Positions 51,165 through 60,246 are shown, counted from the first letter of the stretch. The stretch: 64,000 nt of DNA from Paenibacillus sp. UNC499MF (GCF_900107975.1 NZ_FNVF01000007.1:30954-94953), one strand, 5' to 3'. Notes: generated by a model not told the origin, from the letters alone. Made by a program: numbers and translations.

Positions 51165-52700
51165 ATGTATCGTTATATACGAGTTAGAAATCATAAAGGT
51201 ATTCGAGATGTTTCCTTGTCATCGTTAGGGCAGTTAAATATCATCTGTGGAAAAAACAACAGCGGAAAAACATCCATACTTGAAGCGATTATGGAGCCAG
51301 GCTGTCGTTTACTCGGTCGCGAGATTATATCTGATATAGAATGGATTAAAGATTTATATAAAAGTAAGGCGGGTGGATATTCAAGTCCATCCCCGAGGGT
51401 AACAATTCCAAAATTTAATCAATTTATAGATATCTTAGCTGCCAAAAGAGAGATTTTATACAAAGATAAAGTAACACAATTGATTGAAGAATTGAATAAA
51501 CAATCAAGAGATGCAGCAGGTTTAGTAGGAAATTTATTTGAAAGGTTTTTAGATAAACCGCTTGAGAAGTTTAATCCTCTGTTGGTTCCTGCTAAAAGAA
51601 CTATTGAAAGTATAGTACCCATACAGATAGATGAGAACATTGAACCAGACGGTAGCGGTATAACAAATATGTTATTTAATCTAAAAAATCAAGATATTGA
51701 ATCAAATTCTTATCGGGCTTATATGAGAATATTAGATAGCTTCAAAGAAATTACTGGACATATTTTCAAGATTATTACTACAAGTTCGAATAAAATAGAA
51801 ATATCGTTTAAAAATGACAATTCGGACTGGGCTCTAGCTGATTCATGCGGAATGGGACTATCAGATGTTTTGGTGATAATATGTCATTCGTTGGATACAG
51901 AACACAATTTTATTTTAATTGAAGAGCCTGAAAGTCACTTGCATCCTGAAATGCAAAAAAAACTCCTATCCTTTTTGAAAAAGATAAAGAGCAAACAGTT
52001 TATTTTATCCACTCATTCCAGCATTTTTTTAAATCCTTATGTGGCAGATAAGATATTTTTTTCACAGATTACGGATCAGGTTAAATTATCAGATGAAACG
52101 CATAGATCTGAAATTTTACAATCTCTCGGGTATTCCGTTACCGAAAATATTGTATCAGATGTAGTTGTTCTGACCGAAGGACCCACTGATATTCCCATCT
52201 TAACGAGATTACTACAACTTAATGGAGTTTTTGATAAATATAATATTAAATTTTGGCCGCTTGGTGGAGATATTATGGCCCAATTAGATCTGGATGTTTT
52301 TGCTGAACGCAAAAATGTAATCGCAATAGTTGATTCAGATCCTAAGAGCGGTAAGATACGAACAAGATTTGTAAGACAGTGCAAAGAAAAGGGGATCACT
52401 TGCATCAGATTAAAGAGATATGCGATTGAGAATTATTTTTCAATAGATGCTCTTAGAAAAGTACTACAAGATAACTTTCCTAAGCACTTAACAGAAATAG
52501 ATCCGAATAGAAAGCTAGATGACCAATTGGGTAACAGTAATAATGAAAAATTTAAAAGACCTTCTATAAAAACCAAAAATCTAGAAATTGTAAGCCATAT
52601 GACGTTGGAAGATTTTAAAGGTACAGATCTTCAAACTTTTGTTAAAGAACTTATTAAGATATGTGAAGTTAGCAGGTCTAACGATAATCCGAAAGTATGA
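51165..52700 (+). CDS. OLD-family ATPase-TOPRIM endonuclease
   Basis: 511 residues. RNHKGIRD and GKNNSGKTS (Walker A) at the N-terminus, IEEPESHLHPEMQ (signature-Walker B region) and LSTHSS (H-loop) complete the SMC-like ATPase; the C-terminal TOPRIM nuclease has VVLTEGPTDIPIL and AIVDSDPKSGK. Class 1-type single-gene layout, with no UvrD helicase next door. ATG 51165 is 7 nt after AGAGG; ATG 51159 is too close. Related proteins (P2 OLD, GajA) act in phage defence. AT-rich, so probably acquired. Confidence 0.88.
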   Translation: MYRYIRVRNHKGIRDVSLSSLGQLNIICGKNNSGKTSILEAIMEPGCRLLGREIISDIEWIKDLYKSKAGGYSSPSPRVTIPKFNQFIDILAAKREILYKDKVTQLIEELNKQSRDAAGLVGNLFERFLDKPLEKFNPLLVPAKRTIESIVPIQIDENIEPDGSGITNMLFNLKNQDIESNSYRAYMRILDSFKEITGHIFKIITTSSNKIEISFKNDNSDWALADSCGMGLSDVLVIICHSLDTEHNFILIEEPESHLHPEMQKKLLSFLKKIKSKQFILSTHSSIFLNPYVADKIFFSQITDQVKLSDETHRSEILQSLGYSVTENIVSDVVVLTEGPTDIPILTRLLQLNGVFDKYNIKFWPLGGDIMAQLDLDVFAERKNVIAIVDSDPKSGKIRTRFVRQCKEKGITCIRLKRYAIENYFSIDALRKVLQDNFPKHLTEIDPNRKLDDQLGNSNNEKFKRPSIKTKNLEIVSHMTLEDFKGTDLQTFVKELIKICEVSRSNDNPKV

Positions 52701-52710
52701 AAATAATCAG

Positions 52711-52884
52711 TTAATCCTCAACCCGTATCTCGCCGTTCTTCTTCTCAAATTCCTCAACGTATTGTTCAATTAAATACTCTATTTGCATCGCGATAGAACG
52801 CTTGTTTCTTTCAGCGATGTATTTTATTTTCTCGAAGTTTTCTTCCTCTAGACGCAGAGTGAAGACTCTTTTATTGGTAGCCAT
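52711..52884 (-). CDS. Small ribbon-helix-helix (Arc-like) DNA-binding protein
   Basis: 57 residues: KRVFTLRLEEENFEKIKYIA is the beta strand and first helix of a ribbon-helix-helix domain, followed by the second helix SIAMQIEYLIEQYVEEFEKK. GAAGGAGG lies 8 nt before ATG 52884. Usual for phage, plasmid or antitoxin regulators. It starts 27 bp from the divergent small gene at 52912, so it may control it. Confidence 0.78.
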   Translation of the reverse strand: MATNKRVFTLRLEEENFEKIKYIAERNKRSIAMQIEYLIEQYVEEFEKKNGEIRVED

Positions 52885-52911
52885 AAAACGGGCCTCCTTC
52901 AAAGGGTTCTT

Positions 52912-53118
52912 ATGGGTCATAAGGATTATCAACTTTTATCCGAGCTACTTAAGACAAAATTTAATGAAGTTCTTGAGCAAGCCTCGGATGAACAAAGAGA
53001 GTTGCTGTTGAAATACGAAGAAGAGGGACAAATTCAAACCGCGTTCGCAATTGAGCTTATGTACAAGCAAGGGTTAATGGATGGCATCTACGTTTATCAG
53101 CGCGTTCTTGGGAACTAA
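52912..53118 (+). CDS. Small helical protein, unknown
   Basis: 68 residues, mostly charged helix (FNEVLEQASDEQRELLLKYEEEG) ending in LMYKQGLMDGIYVYQ (both split by length). AAAGGG lies before ATG 52912. Similar short proteins occur in prophages and integrative elements of Firmicutes. Divergent partner of the ribbon-helix-helix gene. Confidence 0.6.
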   Translation: MGHKDYQLLSELLKTKFNEVLEQASDEQRELLLKYEEEGQIQTAFAIELMYKQGLMDGIYVYQRVLGN

Positions 53119-53172
53119 TTCATGAATGGGTTTCTTTTTATCATCCTACTATTTAAAAATCCCCCCAATCGG

Positions 53173-53200
53173 TTGACACAACCGGGGGAGATGTTATAAT
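53173..53200 (+). promoter_or_regulatory. Promoter of the siderophore importer
   Basis: TTGACA (53173-53178), 16 bp, TATAAT (53195-53200); both hexamers are consensus. A GC-rich inverted repeat (CGGTTG/CAACCG within 53160-53190) overlaps the -35 and may end upstream transcription. Confidence 0.85.
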
Positions 53201-53217
53201 ACTCTACGAACCCAATT

Positions 53218-53236
53218 GATAATGAATCTCATTATT
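53218..53236 (+). promoter_or_regulatory. Fur box
   Basis: GATAATGAATCTCATTATT matches the 19-bp Fur box (GATAATGATAATCATTATC) at most positions and lies just after the -10, so iron-loaded Fur would block initiation. Confidence 0.8.
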
Positions 53237-53297
53237 AATGAGAAAGATTCTTACTACAAAGCTACATATACAAAATTACCCGCCCAAAGGACAGCTT

Positions 53298-54248
53298 ATG
53301 AAAAAGAGATATCTGGTGATCGCGCTTATCGTTTTATCCGTCGCATCGGTCTTTATCGGGGTGAAAGACATCAGCCCCCTGGATCTGTTCAACCTGAGCG
53401 ACGATAAAGTCCATATCCTGCTTGTCAGCAGACTTCCCCGGCTGGTCAGCATCCTGATCGCGGGCATGAGCATGAGTGTCATCGGTCTGATCATGCAGCA
53501 GCTGAGCCGCAATAAGTTCGTGTCGCCGACTACGGCCGGTACGATGGATTCCGCAAGGTTCGGCATTCTGGTCTCGATGATGCTGTTTACCTCGGCCGGT
53601 CCGCTGGAGAAGATGCTGGTGGCCTTCGTATTCGCCCTGCTGGGAACCTTCATTTTTATGAAGATTCTCGACCGTGTGAAATACAAGGACACGATTTTCA
53701 TCCCGCTGGTGGGTCTGATGTTCGGAAATATCGTAAGCTCTATCACCACTTTTTTTGCTTACAAAAACAATCTCATTCAAAATATGTCCTCGTGGCTGCA
53801 GGGTGATTTCTCGATGGTGATGAAAGGCCGGTACGAAATCATGTACGTTTCGATCCCGGTGCTCATTATCGCGTACCTGTTCGCCAACCGGTTTACCATT
53901 GCCGGCATGGGGGAGGAGTTCTCCACCAACCTGGGGCTGAAGTACAAGCAGGTGGTTAACATCGGGCTCGTCATCGTGGCCCTGGTGTCCTCGGTCGTCA
54001 TTTTGACGGTCGGCACGCTGCCGTTCCTGGGGCTGATTATCCCAAACATCGTCACGCTCTACATGGGAGACAATCTGAAAAAGGCGCTCCCCCACACCGC
54101 CTTGCTCGGAGCCGTGTTCGTCCTTTTTTGCGACATTCTGGGACGGATTATTATTTTCCCGTATGAGATTTCGATCGGGTTAACGGTCGGGGTCATCGGA
54201 AGCGGAATCTTCCTTTACATGCTGCTGGCAAGGAGAAAGGCCCTATGA
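53298..54248 (+). CDS. Siderophore ABC importer permease 1 (YclN/FpbN-like, FecCD family)
   Basis: 316 residues, the length of B. subtilis YclN, with nine or so hydrophobic segments and the FecCD pattern RLPRLVSILIAGMSMSVIGL and LPFLGLIIPNIV. ATG 53298 has AAAGGA 8 nt upstream; the frame opens earlier at 53238 without a ribosome site. It forms the membrane channel with the next gene. Petrobactin is the ligand of the B. subtilis system; other catecholate siderophores are possible. Confidence 0.88.
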   Translation: MKKRYLVIALIVLSVASVFIGVKDISPLDLFNLSDDKVHILLVSRLPRLVSILIAGMSMSVIGLIMQQLSRNKFVSPTTAGTMDSARFGILVSMMLFTSAGPLEKMLVAFVFALLGTFIFMKILDRVKYKDTIFIPLVGLMFGNIVSSITTFFAYKNNLIQNMSSWLQGDFSMVMKGRYEIMYVSIPVLIIAYLFANRFTIAGMGEEFSTNLGLKYKQVVNIGLVIVALVSSVVILTVGTLPFLGLIIPNIVTLYMGDNLKKALPHTALLGAVFVLFCDILGRIIIFPYEISIGLTVGVIGSGIFLYMLLARRKAL

Positions 54249-55198
54249 ATTCACAAGCAAAAGTTAAAATCAGCCTCCTTGCCGTACTCGCGCTTGTGCT
54301 TATCGCGCTGTTTCTCGTGCTCGACGCTTCCGGCAACTGGGATTACGTGCTTCCCCGCAGGGGGAAGAAGATCCTGGCGATTGTCCTGACGGGCGGCGCC
54401 ATCGCCTTCTCGACGATGGTGTTCCAGACCATCACGAACAACCGGATTTTGACGCCGAGCATTATCGGTCTCGATTCGCTCTACATGCTGTTTCAGACCG
54501 CGATTGTGTTCCTGGCCGGCTCCGCGAGCTTCCTGATGAACAAGAACGTGAATTTTCTTATCTCCGTCGGCCTGATGGTTGCCTTCACCGGCGTGCTGTA
54601 TAAGCTGCTTTTCAAAAAGCAGGGGCAGAACTTGTACTTCCTCCTGCTGGTGGGACTGATTTTCGGGACGTTTTTCCAGAGCATCTCTTCCTTTATGGAA
54701 GTGCTGATCGACCCTAACGAATTTCTGATCGTGCAGGACAAAATGTTCGCCAGCTTCAACAACGTGAATACGGATCTGCTCGTCATATCCGTCGTGATGA
54801 TCGCTCTGGTGGGCGTTTATTTTGCAAGATTCACGAAGTATCTGGATGTCCTGGCGCTCGGCAGAGAGCATGCCGTCAACCTCGGCGTCGATTACGACTA
54901 TGTGGTCAAAAGGCTGCTTGTCATCGTCGCTATCCTGATTTCGATCGCTACCGCCCTGGTAGGGCCGATTACGTTCCTGGGCCTGCTTGTCGCGAACGTG
55001 GCGCACGAATTTCTCAAGACGTTCCGGCACAGCGTTCTGATTACCGGCTCCATCCTTATCTCCATTATCGCTTTAGTGGGGGGCCAGCTGATTGTAGAGC
55101 GGGTATTCACCTTCTCGACAACTTTGAGCGTGATCATTAACTTCATCGGTGGTGTCTACTTTATCTATCTGCTATTAAAGGAGAAAAAATCGTGGTAG
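54245..55198 (+). CDS. Siderophore ABC importer permease 2 (YclO/FpbO-like, FecCD family)
   Basis: 317 residues. Starts within the stop of the first permease (ATGA overlap), so coupled. RRGKKILAIVLTGGAIAFSTMVFQ and GPITFLGLLVANVAHEFL (first one split by length) are the FecCD hallmarks. Second half of the channel. Confidence 0.88.
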   Translation: MNSQAKVKISLLAVLALVLIALFLVLDASGNWDYVLPRRGKKILAIVLTGGAIAFSTMVFQTITNNRILTPSIIGLDSLYMLFQTAIVFLAGSASFLMNKNVNFLISVGLMVAFTGVLYKLLFKKQGQNLYFLLLVGLIFGTFFQSISSFMEVLIDPNEFLIVQDKMFASFNNVNTDLLVISVVMIALVGVYFARFTKYLDVLALGREHAVNLGVDYDYVVKRLLVIVAILISIATALVGPITFLGLLVANVAHEFLKTFRHSVLITGSILISIIALVGGQLIVERVFTFSTTLSVIINFIGGVYFIYLLLKEKKSW

Positions 55199-55950
55199 AA
55201 GTCAAGGGCGTATCCAAACTATACGGCAGCAAGCATGTGGTCGAGAACGTGTCGGTCCAGATCGCCAAAGGCAAAATCACTTCCTTCATCGGTCCCAACG
55301 GCGCAGGCAAAAGTACGCTGCTGTCCATGGTGAGCCGCTTGATCGACAAAGATCAGGGGGAAGTGCTCATCGAAGGCAAGGAAATCGGACAGTGGAAGAG
55401 CAACGATCTGGCCAAGAAGATTTCCATTCTCAAGCAGTCCAACCATATCAACATCCGTCTGACGATCCGCGATCTGGTCGGCTTCGGACGGTTTCCATAC
55501 TCGCAGGGCCGTTTGACGGCAGAGGATAAGAAGTACATCGACGAGGCCATTCAGTACATGGAGCTCGGAGATATCCAGGATAAATACCTGGATGAGCTGA
55601 GCGGCGGCCAGCGGCAGAGAGCTTATCTCGCCATGGTGCTTGCCCAGGATACCGAGTACATCCTGCTCGATGAGCCGCTGAATAACCTGGACATGAAGCA
55701 TTCCGTCCAGATCATGAAAGTGCTTCGCAGGCTGGTGAACGAGCTGGGCAAAACGATCGTGATCGTCATTCACGATATTAATTTCGCTTCCTGCCACTCG
55801 GACTATATCGTCGCGCTGAAAAACGGACGTGTCGTGAAAGAGGGCACAACGGACGAAATCATCGACTCCGCCGTTTTGAAAGAGATTTACGATATGGATA
55901 TCGAGATTCACAACATAAACGGCAACCGGATTTGCACGTACTTCGCTTAG
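55192..55950 (+). CDS. Siderophore ABC importer ATPase (YclP/FpbP-like)
   Basis: 252 residues, exactly as YclP. Walker A GPNGAGKST, signature LSGGQRQRAYLAM, Walker B YILLDEP, H-loop VIHD. GTG start at 55192 overlaps the permease stop by 7 bp; AAAGGAG precedes it. Drives uptake of ferric siderophore. Confidence 0.93.
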   Translation: MVEVKGVSKLYGSKHVVENVSVQIAKGKITSFIGPNGAGKSTLLSMVSRLIDKDQGEVLIEGKEIGQWKSNDLAKKISILKQSNHINIRLTIRDLVGFGRFPYSQGRLTAEDKKYIDEAIQYMELGDIQDKYLDELSGGQRQRAYLAMVLAQDTEYILLDEPLNNLDMKHSVQIMKVLRRLVNELGKTIVIVIHDINFASCHSDYIVALKNGRVVKEGTTDEIIDSAVLKEIYDMDIEIHNINGNRICTYFA

Positions 55951-56067
55951 GGAACACATTCCCGCCACAACCGCTTTTCTACAAATGGTAACCAATTAGA
56001 CGGATGATGCCGGCCGGTGTCATGCCCGCTAACTACAAACCCAATTAAACCCATAGGAGTGATTGCA

Positions 56068-57033
56068 ATGAGTAAGAAATTATCCCTGCTTCTTATGACC
56101 CTCGTACTGGCCGTTATGGCTGCCGCGTGCGGCAATAAAGAGGCGGCTACAACGTCTTCCAAAGAAGGAACGGCCCCAACGGCCGCGGCTTCCAAAGAGC
56201 TGACTATTAAGCACCAGCTGGGCGAAACGAAAGTGAAAACGAACCCTGCCAAAGTTGTCGTATTCGACATGGGCGTATTGGATTCTCTGGATAAACTGGG
56301 CGTAGAAGTAGCGGGCGTACCGCAGGACGGCCTGCCGACTTACCTCAAGAAGTACAAAGAAGCCAAATACACGAACGTCGGCAGCCTGAAAGAACCGGCT
56401 TTCGAAGTGATCAACAAGCTGAAACCGGATCTGATCATCATTTCCGGCAGACAGCAGGACGCTTACAAAGAGTTGAGCAGCATCGCCCCGACGATTTTTA
56501 TGGGCGTAGACGCGAAGAGATACATGGAGTCTTTTAAAGAAAACGCGAAACAGCTCGGCCAGATTTTCGGCAAAGAAGCTCAAGTGGATCAAGAGCTTGC
56601 CAAAGTCGACGAAGCGATCAAAGGCATCAAAGACAAAGTGGGCGCCGGCAGCAAAAACGGCCTGATTACTCTTGTAAACGGCGGCAAAATCAGCGCTTAC
56701 GGCCCGGGTTCCCGTTTCGGCATCATTCACGACGTATTCGGTGTTCCGGCCGTAGACAAAACGATCGAAGTATCCACGCACGGTCAAAGCATTTCCAACG
56801 AATTTATCGTAGAGAAAAACCCGGATTACCTGTTCGTTATCGATCGTGACTCCGCAATCGGTACGGAAAGCGCGGGAGCCAAGAAAGTCATCGAGAACGA
56901 ACTCGTGAAAACGACGAAAGCGTTCAAAGAAGGCAATATCATTTACCTGAACCCGGACTACTGGTACCTGTCCGGCGGCGGACTTGTATCCGTAGCCGAG
57001 ATGGTTAAAGAAGTCAGCGCAGGCATTAAGTAA
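56068..57033 (+). CDS. Ferric-siderophore-binding lipoprotein (YclQ/FpbQ-like)
   Basis: 321 residues with lipobox AAACGN (Cys about 22) and a class III binding-protein fold: KVVVFDMGVLDSLDKLG, KPDLIIISGRQ, RFGIIHDVFGVP. AGGAG precedes ATG 56068; the frame opens earlier at 56017. Completes the YclNOPQ set in the same order as B. subtilis, where it imports ferric petrobactin. Confidence 0.9.
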   Translation: MSKKLSLLLMTLVLAVMAAACGNKEAATTSSKEGTAPTAAASKELTIKHQLGETKVKTNPAKVVVFDMGVLDSLDKLGVEVAGVPQDGLPTYLKKYKEAKYTNVGSLKEPAFEVINKLKPDLIIISGRQQDAYKELSSIAPTIFMGVDAKRYMESFKENAKQLGQIFGKEAQVDQELAKVDEAIKGIKDKVGAGSKNGLITLVNGGKISAYGPGSRFGIIHDVFGVPAVDKTIEVSTHGQSISNEFIVEKNPDYLFVIDRDSAIGTESAGAKKVIENELVKTTKAFKEGNIIYLNPDYWYLSGGGLVSVAEMVKEVSAGIK

Positions 57034-57100
57034 GTTTGCAGCGGTTAACGGCCCTTCGGGGCCGCCCGCACCCTCTCCCGAGTCTCGGGAGAAGGACACC

Positions 57101-57147
57101 AAAAGGCCTCCAGACACACCCGCAGGGGTGGAGCTGGAGGCCTTTTG
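57101..57147. terminator. Long hairpin after the siderophore operon
   Basis: AAAAGGCCTCCA (57101-57112) pairs with TGGAGGCCTTTT (57136-57147). Tails are short on both strands, so termination strength is uncertain. Confidence 0.75.
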
Positions 57148-57213
57148 GGCGTGGTGGGGCAGTTGCCTTAGCTTGAGCTATATTTTTAATGCCGTTGTCA
57201 TTGATTTTAGTGA

Positions 57214-57417
57214 TTATCGTTTTCTTTTCCATTTCAGATAGATGTCAACAAAAAATAAGAGACACAGTAAAGTTAATATAACATTTGTGTAGGTAAGAGT
57301 ACCATTGATCTGTTCTAGTTGACTCTCCAAATTCATAAAAGAAGACCGAGTATTATCAGCAACTTCACCTATTTTTATGCTTATTTGATTAAAATATTGT
57401 ATAAAATCATCGTTCAT
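57214..57417 (-). CDS. Small membrane protein, unknown
   Basis: 67 residues: a hydrophilic N-terminal helix (about 1-40), one transmembrane helix (NVILTLLCLLFFVDIYL) and a basic tail KWKRKR. AGGAGG lies before ATG 57417. AT-rich. The size and layout recall small phage or toxin-related membrane proteins, but I see no specific signature. It diverges from the secreted protein at 57534. Confidence 0.6.
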   Translation of the reverse strand: MNDDFIQYFNQISIKIGEVADNTRSSFMNLESQLEQINGTLTYTNVILTLLCLLFFVDIYLKWKRKR

Positions 57418-57464
57418 CTTAAATCCTCCTATTAACATATTATTAACCCCATTATATCATTCAT

Positions 57465-57520
57465 TTTACATTTATGGTAAAATGATGTTATACTAATATT
57501 TGTAATAAAAAACAAATATT
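57465..57520 (+). promoter_or_regulatory. Promoter and inverted repeat before the secreted orphan
   Basis: TTTACA (57465-57470), 18 bp, TATACT (57489-57494). Right after it AATATTTGT (57495-57503) and ACAAATATT (57512-57520) form a perfect 9-bp inverted repeat just before AGGAG, a possible operator or translation-blocking hairpin. Confidence 0.6.
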
Positions 57521-57533
57521 AGGAGTGGTATGG

Positions 57534-58238
57534 TTGTTAAAAAGAACTTCAAGTTTGATCGTAGCTACGGGTTTGTTGATTTCTGCTCTTTCTCCAATCT
57601 CAGTCTCAGCACAAGATACTAAATCTTTACTTACAGTTACGGATGTTCAGAACGAACAATTTGAGAAAGTTAAATTGAACGAGATGTTCGTGAAAATATT
57701 TTATGATAAAGCAAAAGCAAAACTAGTTAAAGAAGTAAATCCAGATTCAGTCGTAGTTAAAGTGGTAGATATTGCTACCGGGAATACTATCGAACGCTAC
57801 GGAGAATTAATAGAAAGTAGACAAGGAGTACAATCTATTACTGACCCTGATAGTCGCATTGTAACGACTTTTCAAGATAGAACTGATGGTCCTTCAACAA
57901 GCAGACTAACTACACAACTTAATGTATACACCAAGGGTTCTTACCGTCAGATTAATGGTATATTAAGTACCGCATGGTCAGAAGCCTCTTCTGGAAGTTG
58001 GACATTAGAAAACAGAGTGGCCAATACAATTTCTACAAATACAGGCAGTGTATTTCCGACTACACAAATAAATTCTTCGGGTACTGCTACTGTTACTGTA
58101 AAAACTACCAGTACTACAACAGGTTCTTTTTCAGTAGGCTTTCTTAAAGAATGTGGATTTTCATATGCACATACGAGTGGAAAAGATCAATACTACAGAA
58201 AACCTATTCAATTGAGCTTTTTTTATTCGTTATACTAA
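57534..58238 (+). CDS. Secreted protein, unknown, AT-rich
   Basis: 234 residues with a signal peptide (cleavage near SVSAQD, about residue 25). The middle is charged; the C-terminal ~90 residues are rich in Ser, Thr and Gly with alternating beta-type pattern (SGTATVTVKTTSTTTGSFSV) and end in aromatic residues. TTG 57534 is 8 nt after AGGAG; the GTG at 57525 overlaps the ribosome site. Base composition is unlike the neighbours, which suggests acquisition. Confidence 0.7.
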   Translation: MLKRTSSLIVATGLLISALSPISVSAQDTKSLLTVTDVQNEQFEKVKLNEMFVKIFYDKAKAKLVKEVNPDSVVVKVVDIATGNTIERYGELIESRQGVQSITDPDSRIVTTFQDRTDGPSTSRLTTQLNVYTKGSYRQINGILSTAWSEASSGSWTLENRVANTISTNTGSVFPTTQINSSGTATVTVKTTSTTTGSFSVGFLKECGFSYAHTSGKDQYYRKPIQLSFFYSLY

Positions 58239-58280
58239 GAAGTTACTATAAATAGATTTTGCTTGCTGATTTTATTAACG

Positions 58281-58318
58281 AAAGGATCTACCGCTAATGT
58301 GCGGCTAGGTCCTTTTTT
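58281..58318 (+). terminator. Terminator after the secreted orphan
   Basis: AAAGGATCTA-CCGC pairs with GCGG-CTAGGTCCTTT, followed by T6. Confidence 0.88.
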
Positions 58319-58410
58319 CTTGTTACTGAGGTAACTAAATCCCCGATTGAAACTTCGTCCCCGCGGCCCTAGAATGGAAATGTCCGGAAATGAGCGCGAG
58401 GTGATAGAAC

Positions 58411-59382
58411 ATGTCTAAAGCGGATAACATGCTTGCCGTGCTGTGGCACTTAAAGTCGGGGAGAAAAATGACCGCCCGCGAACTGGCCGAGGCGCTTGAA
58501 ATCAACATCCGGACCGTGTACCGGTACATAGATGCGCTCTGCGCCAGCGGAGTGCCGATATTGGCGGATTCCGGCCATAACGGCGGATACAGTCTGCTGC
58601 CGAATTTCCGGGAGGCGCCGCTCTTCTTTAATGCCGCCGAGCAGAAAGCCCTCGTTCATGCCGCCATATTCGCGCAGGAAGCGGGCTACCCGTTCGGGGA
58701 CGCGCTGAACAGCGCCGTGGGGAAGCTCAAGCAGTATACGAACCCCGAGCAGCTTAACGCCATCCAGCGGCACGAGGCAGGCTTCGATGTCATTCACCCT
58801 CCGACGGATTCTTCCCTGGAGGCCTATCTGCAAATGCTGGAGATAGCCGTTGCCGACGGGCATACGCTCCATATGGAATACAGCAAGGGAAATTTCGCGG
58901 GGAGCCAGGGCCAGAGCAGGAGTGTTGATCCGTACGGGCTCGTTCACTGGAAAAGCAAATGGTATTTGGTCGCCTTCTGCCACCTTCGCGGCGAGCTCCG
59001 GAGCTTCCGCGTCGACCGTATCCGGGCTTTGTCCGGGACGGAGGGCATCTTTACCAGACCGGCGGGGTTTTCCGCCCGCCAGTTTTTTATGAACAATCTA
59101 CTGCCCGATACCAGCCGGGAGGATCAGCTTGTCTCCATCGTCATACAAGGGGCGCCTCAGGCGATAACCGAGCTGTGCGATCACTGGCTGTTCAGCCATG
59201 CGATAGTCGACCGCACGACGGATCAGATACATATGAAGCTGGAAGAAAAGGCGATTCGCAGCTTTGTCCCTTATTTTCTGATGATCTACGGGAAGTCGAT
59301 CCGAATTGTCGAACCTCCTCTGTTGAAAGAGCAGCTGGTTCATGTAACGTCCGATCTGCTTGAATTTTATAAACAGCTTTAG
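58411..59382 (+). CDS. HTH and WYL-domain transcriptional regulator
   Basis: 323 residues. Residues 1-60 are an HTH_11 domain (MTARELAEALEINIRTVYRYI), about 150-240 a WYL domain (DPYGLVHWKSKWYLVAFCHLRGELRSFRVDRI, split for length), then a WCX C-terminal part. GAGGTGAT lies before the ATG. A DinB protein gene follows on the same strand; WYL regulators often sit next to such enzymes. Ligand unknown. Confidence 0.9.
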   Translation: MSKADNMLAVLWHLKSGRKMTARELAEALEINIRTVYRYIDALCASGVPILADSGHNGGYSLLPNFREAPLFFNAAEQKALVHAAIFAQEAGYPFGDALNSAVGKLKQYTNPEQLNAIQRHEAGFDVIHPPTDSSLEAYLQMLEIAVADGHTLHMEYSKGNFAGSQGQSRSVDPYGLVHWKSKWYLVAFCHLRGELRSFRVDRIRALSGTEGIFTRPAGFSARQFFMNNLLPDTSREDQLVSIVIQGAPQAITELCDHWLFSHAIVDRTTDQIHMKLEEKAIRSFVPYFLMIYGKSIRIVEPPLLKEQLVHVTSDLLEFYKQL

Positions 59383-59594
59383 CTTTTCACTGACCGGAAT
59401 TGTCAGTTAATCTGGGTTATCCTAATAAGGCAAGGAAGCTTCGGGTAAAAAGAAGAAGCCCGGACGACGGGCAGTTCCCGGCGTACAGGATGGCGTCGCA
59501 CACCTGCAAGCGATTAATAGGGCTTGGGGCGAAGTTATGCGCAGGCCGTAAAAGCAGCACCTCAACATATCCACAGGAACAGGGAGGAACCGGA

Positions 59595-60152
59595 ATGACA
59601 TCCGATACGCATAATCAGGAGCTGGAAAAGACCGCTGTATTAAGCAATTACGCGGAGCAGCAGTACGACTACCATGTGTGGGCAAACGAGAAAGTTTTTG
59701 CGGGTCTCAAGGCCCTGCCCGAGGAGCTGTCCTTCGAGCAGATTCAGAGCATTTTTCCGTCCGTTGCGGACGCTTTGAATCATATCTACATGATGGATGA
59801 AATGTGGCTGGTTATTATGAAAGGGGGCGGCTATCAAGAAGCCAGGAAAGTCGTGACGGACCTTTACGCACAGGGCCGGGGGGACTCGCTGGACGAATTG
59901 CAGAAGAGATTCGCTCTGGCCGTTGAGAAGTACCGGGCTTTCTTCGCCGAAGGGGAAGGGGCGGCCGCCGAAACGGCTCCGTCGCATCCTCAGTTCGGTT
60001 CTCTTGAAACCCGTGTTTACGCCTTGGTTCAGCATGTGGTGAATCACGGGACGTATCATCGCGGCAATATATCCGCCATGCTGCGCCAGCTCGGTCATAA
60101 GGGCACCCCGACCGACTATATTGCGTTTTTGTTTGAACGCGGCCTTCGCTGA
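59595..60152 (+). CDS. DinB-family protein
   Basis: 185 residues, four-helix bundle with metal-type histidines: ADALNHIYMMDEMW and VVNHGTYHRGNISAMLRQLG. GGGAGG precedes ATG 59595; the frame is open upstream to 59400. This and the AT-rich DinB gene at 49532 are not close copies. Function unknown, thiol transferase or hydrolase activities are known in the family. Confidence 0.88.
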   Translation: MTSDTHNQELEKTAVLSNYAEQQYDYHVWANEKVFAGLKALPEELSFEQIQSIFPSVADALNHIYMMDEMWLVIMKGGGYQEARKVVTDLYAQGRGDSLDELQKRFALAVEKYRAFFAEGEGAAAETAPSHPQFGSLETRVYALVQHVVNHGTYHRGNISAMLRQLGHKGTPTDYIAFLFERGLR

Positions 60153-60210
60153 GAAGTTAGCTTCATTAGCTTCAAGGGCGCCATACATAAGTTCATAAGT
60201 AAAACACCCC

Positions 60211-60246
60211 GAAAAGAACTCCGAATCTGAGTTCTTTTCTTTTATT
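60211..60246 (+). terminator. Terminator after the DinB gene
   Basis: GAAAAGAACTC pairs with GAGTTCTTTTC, with T-rich tail. Confidence 0.88.

Noticed and set aside
57026-57232. 68-codon minus-strand reading frame at the end of the siderophore operon
   Set aside because: It covers the terminator hairpin and the end of the binding-protein gene; composition is arbitrary and no ribosome site is seen.
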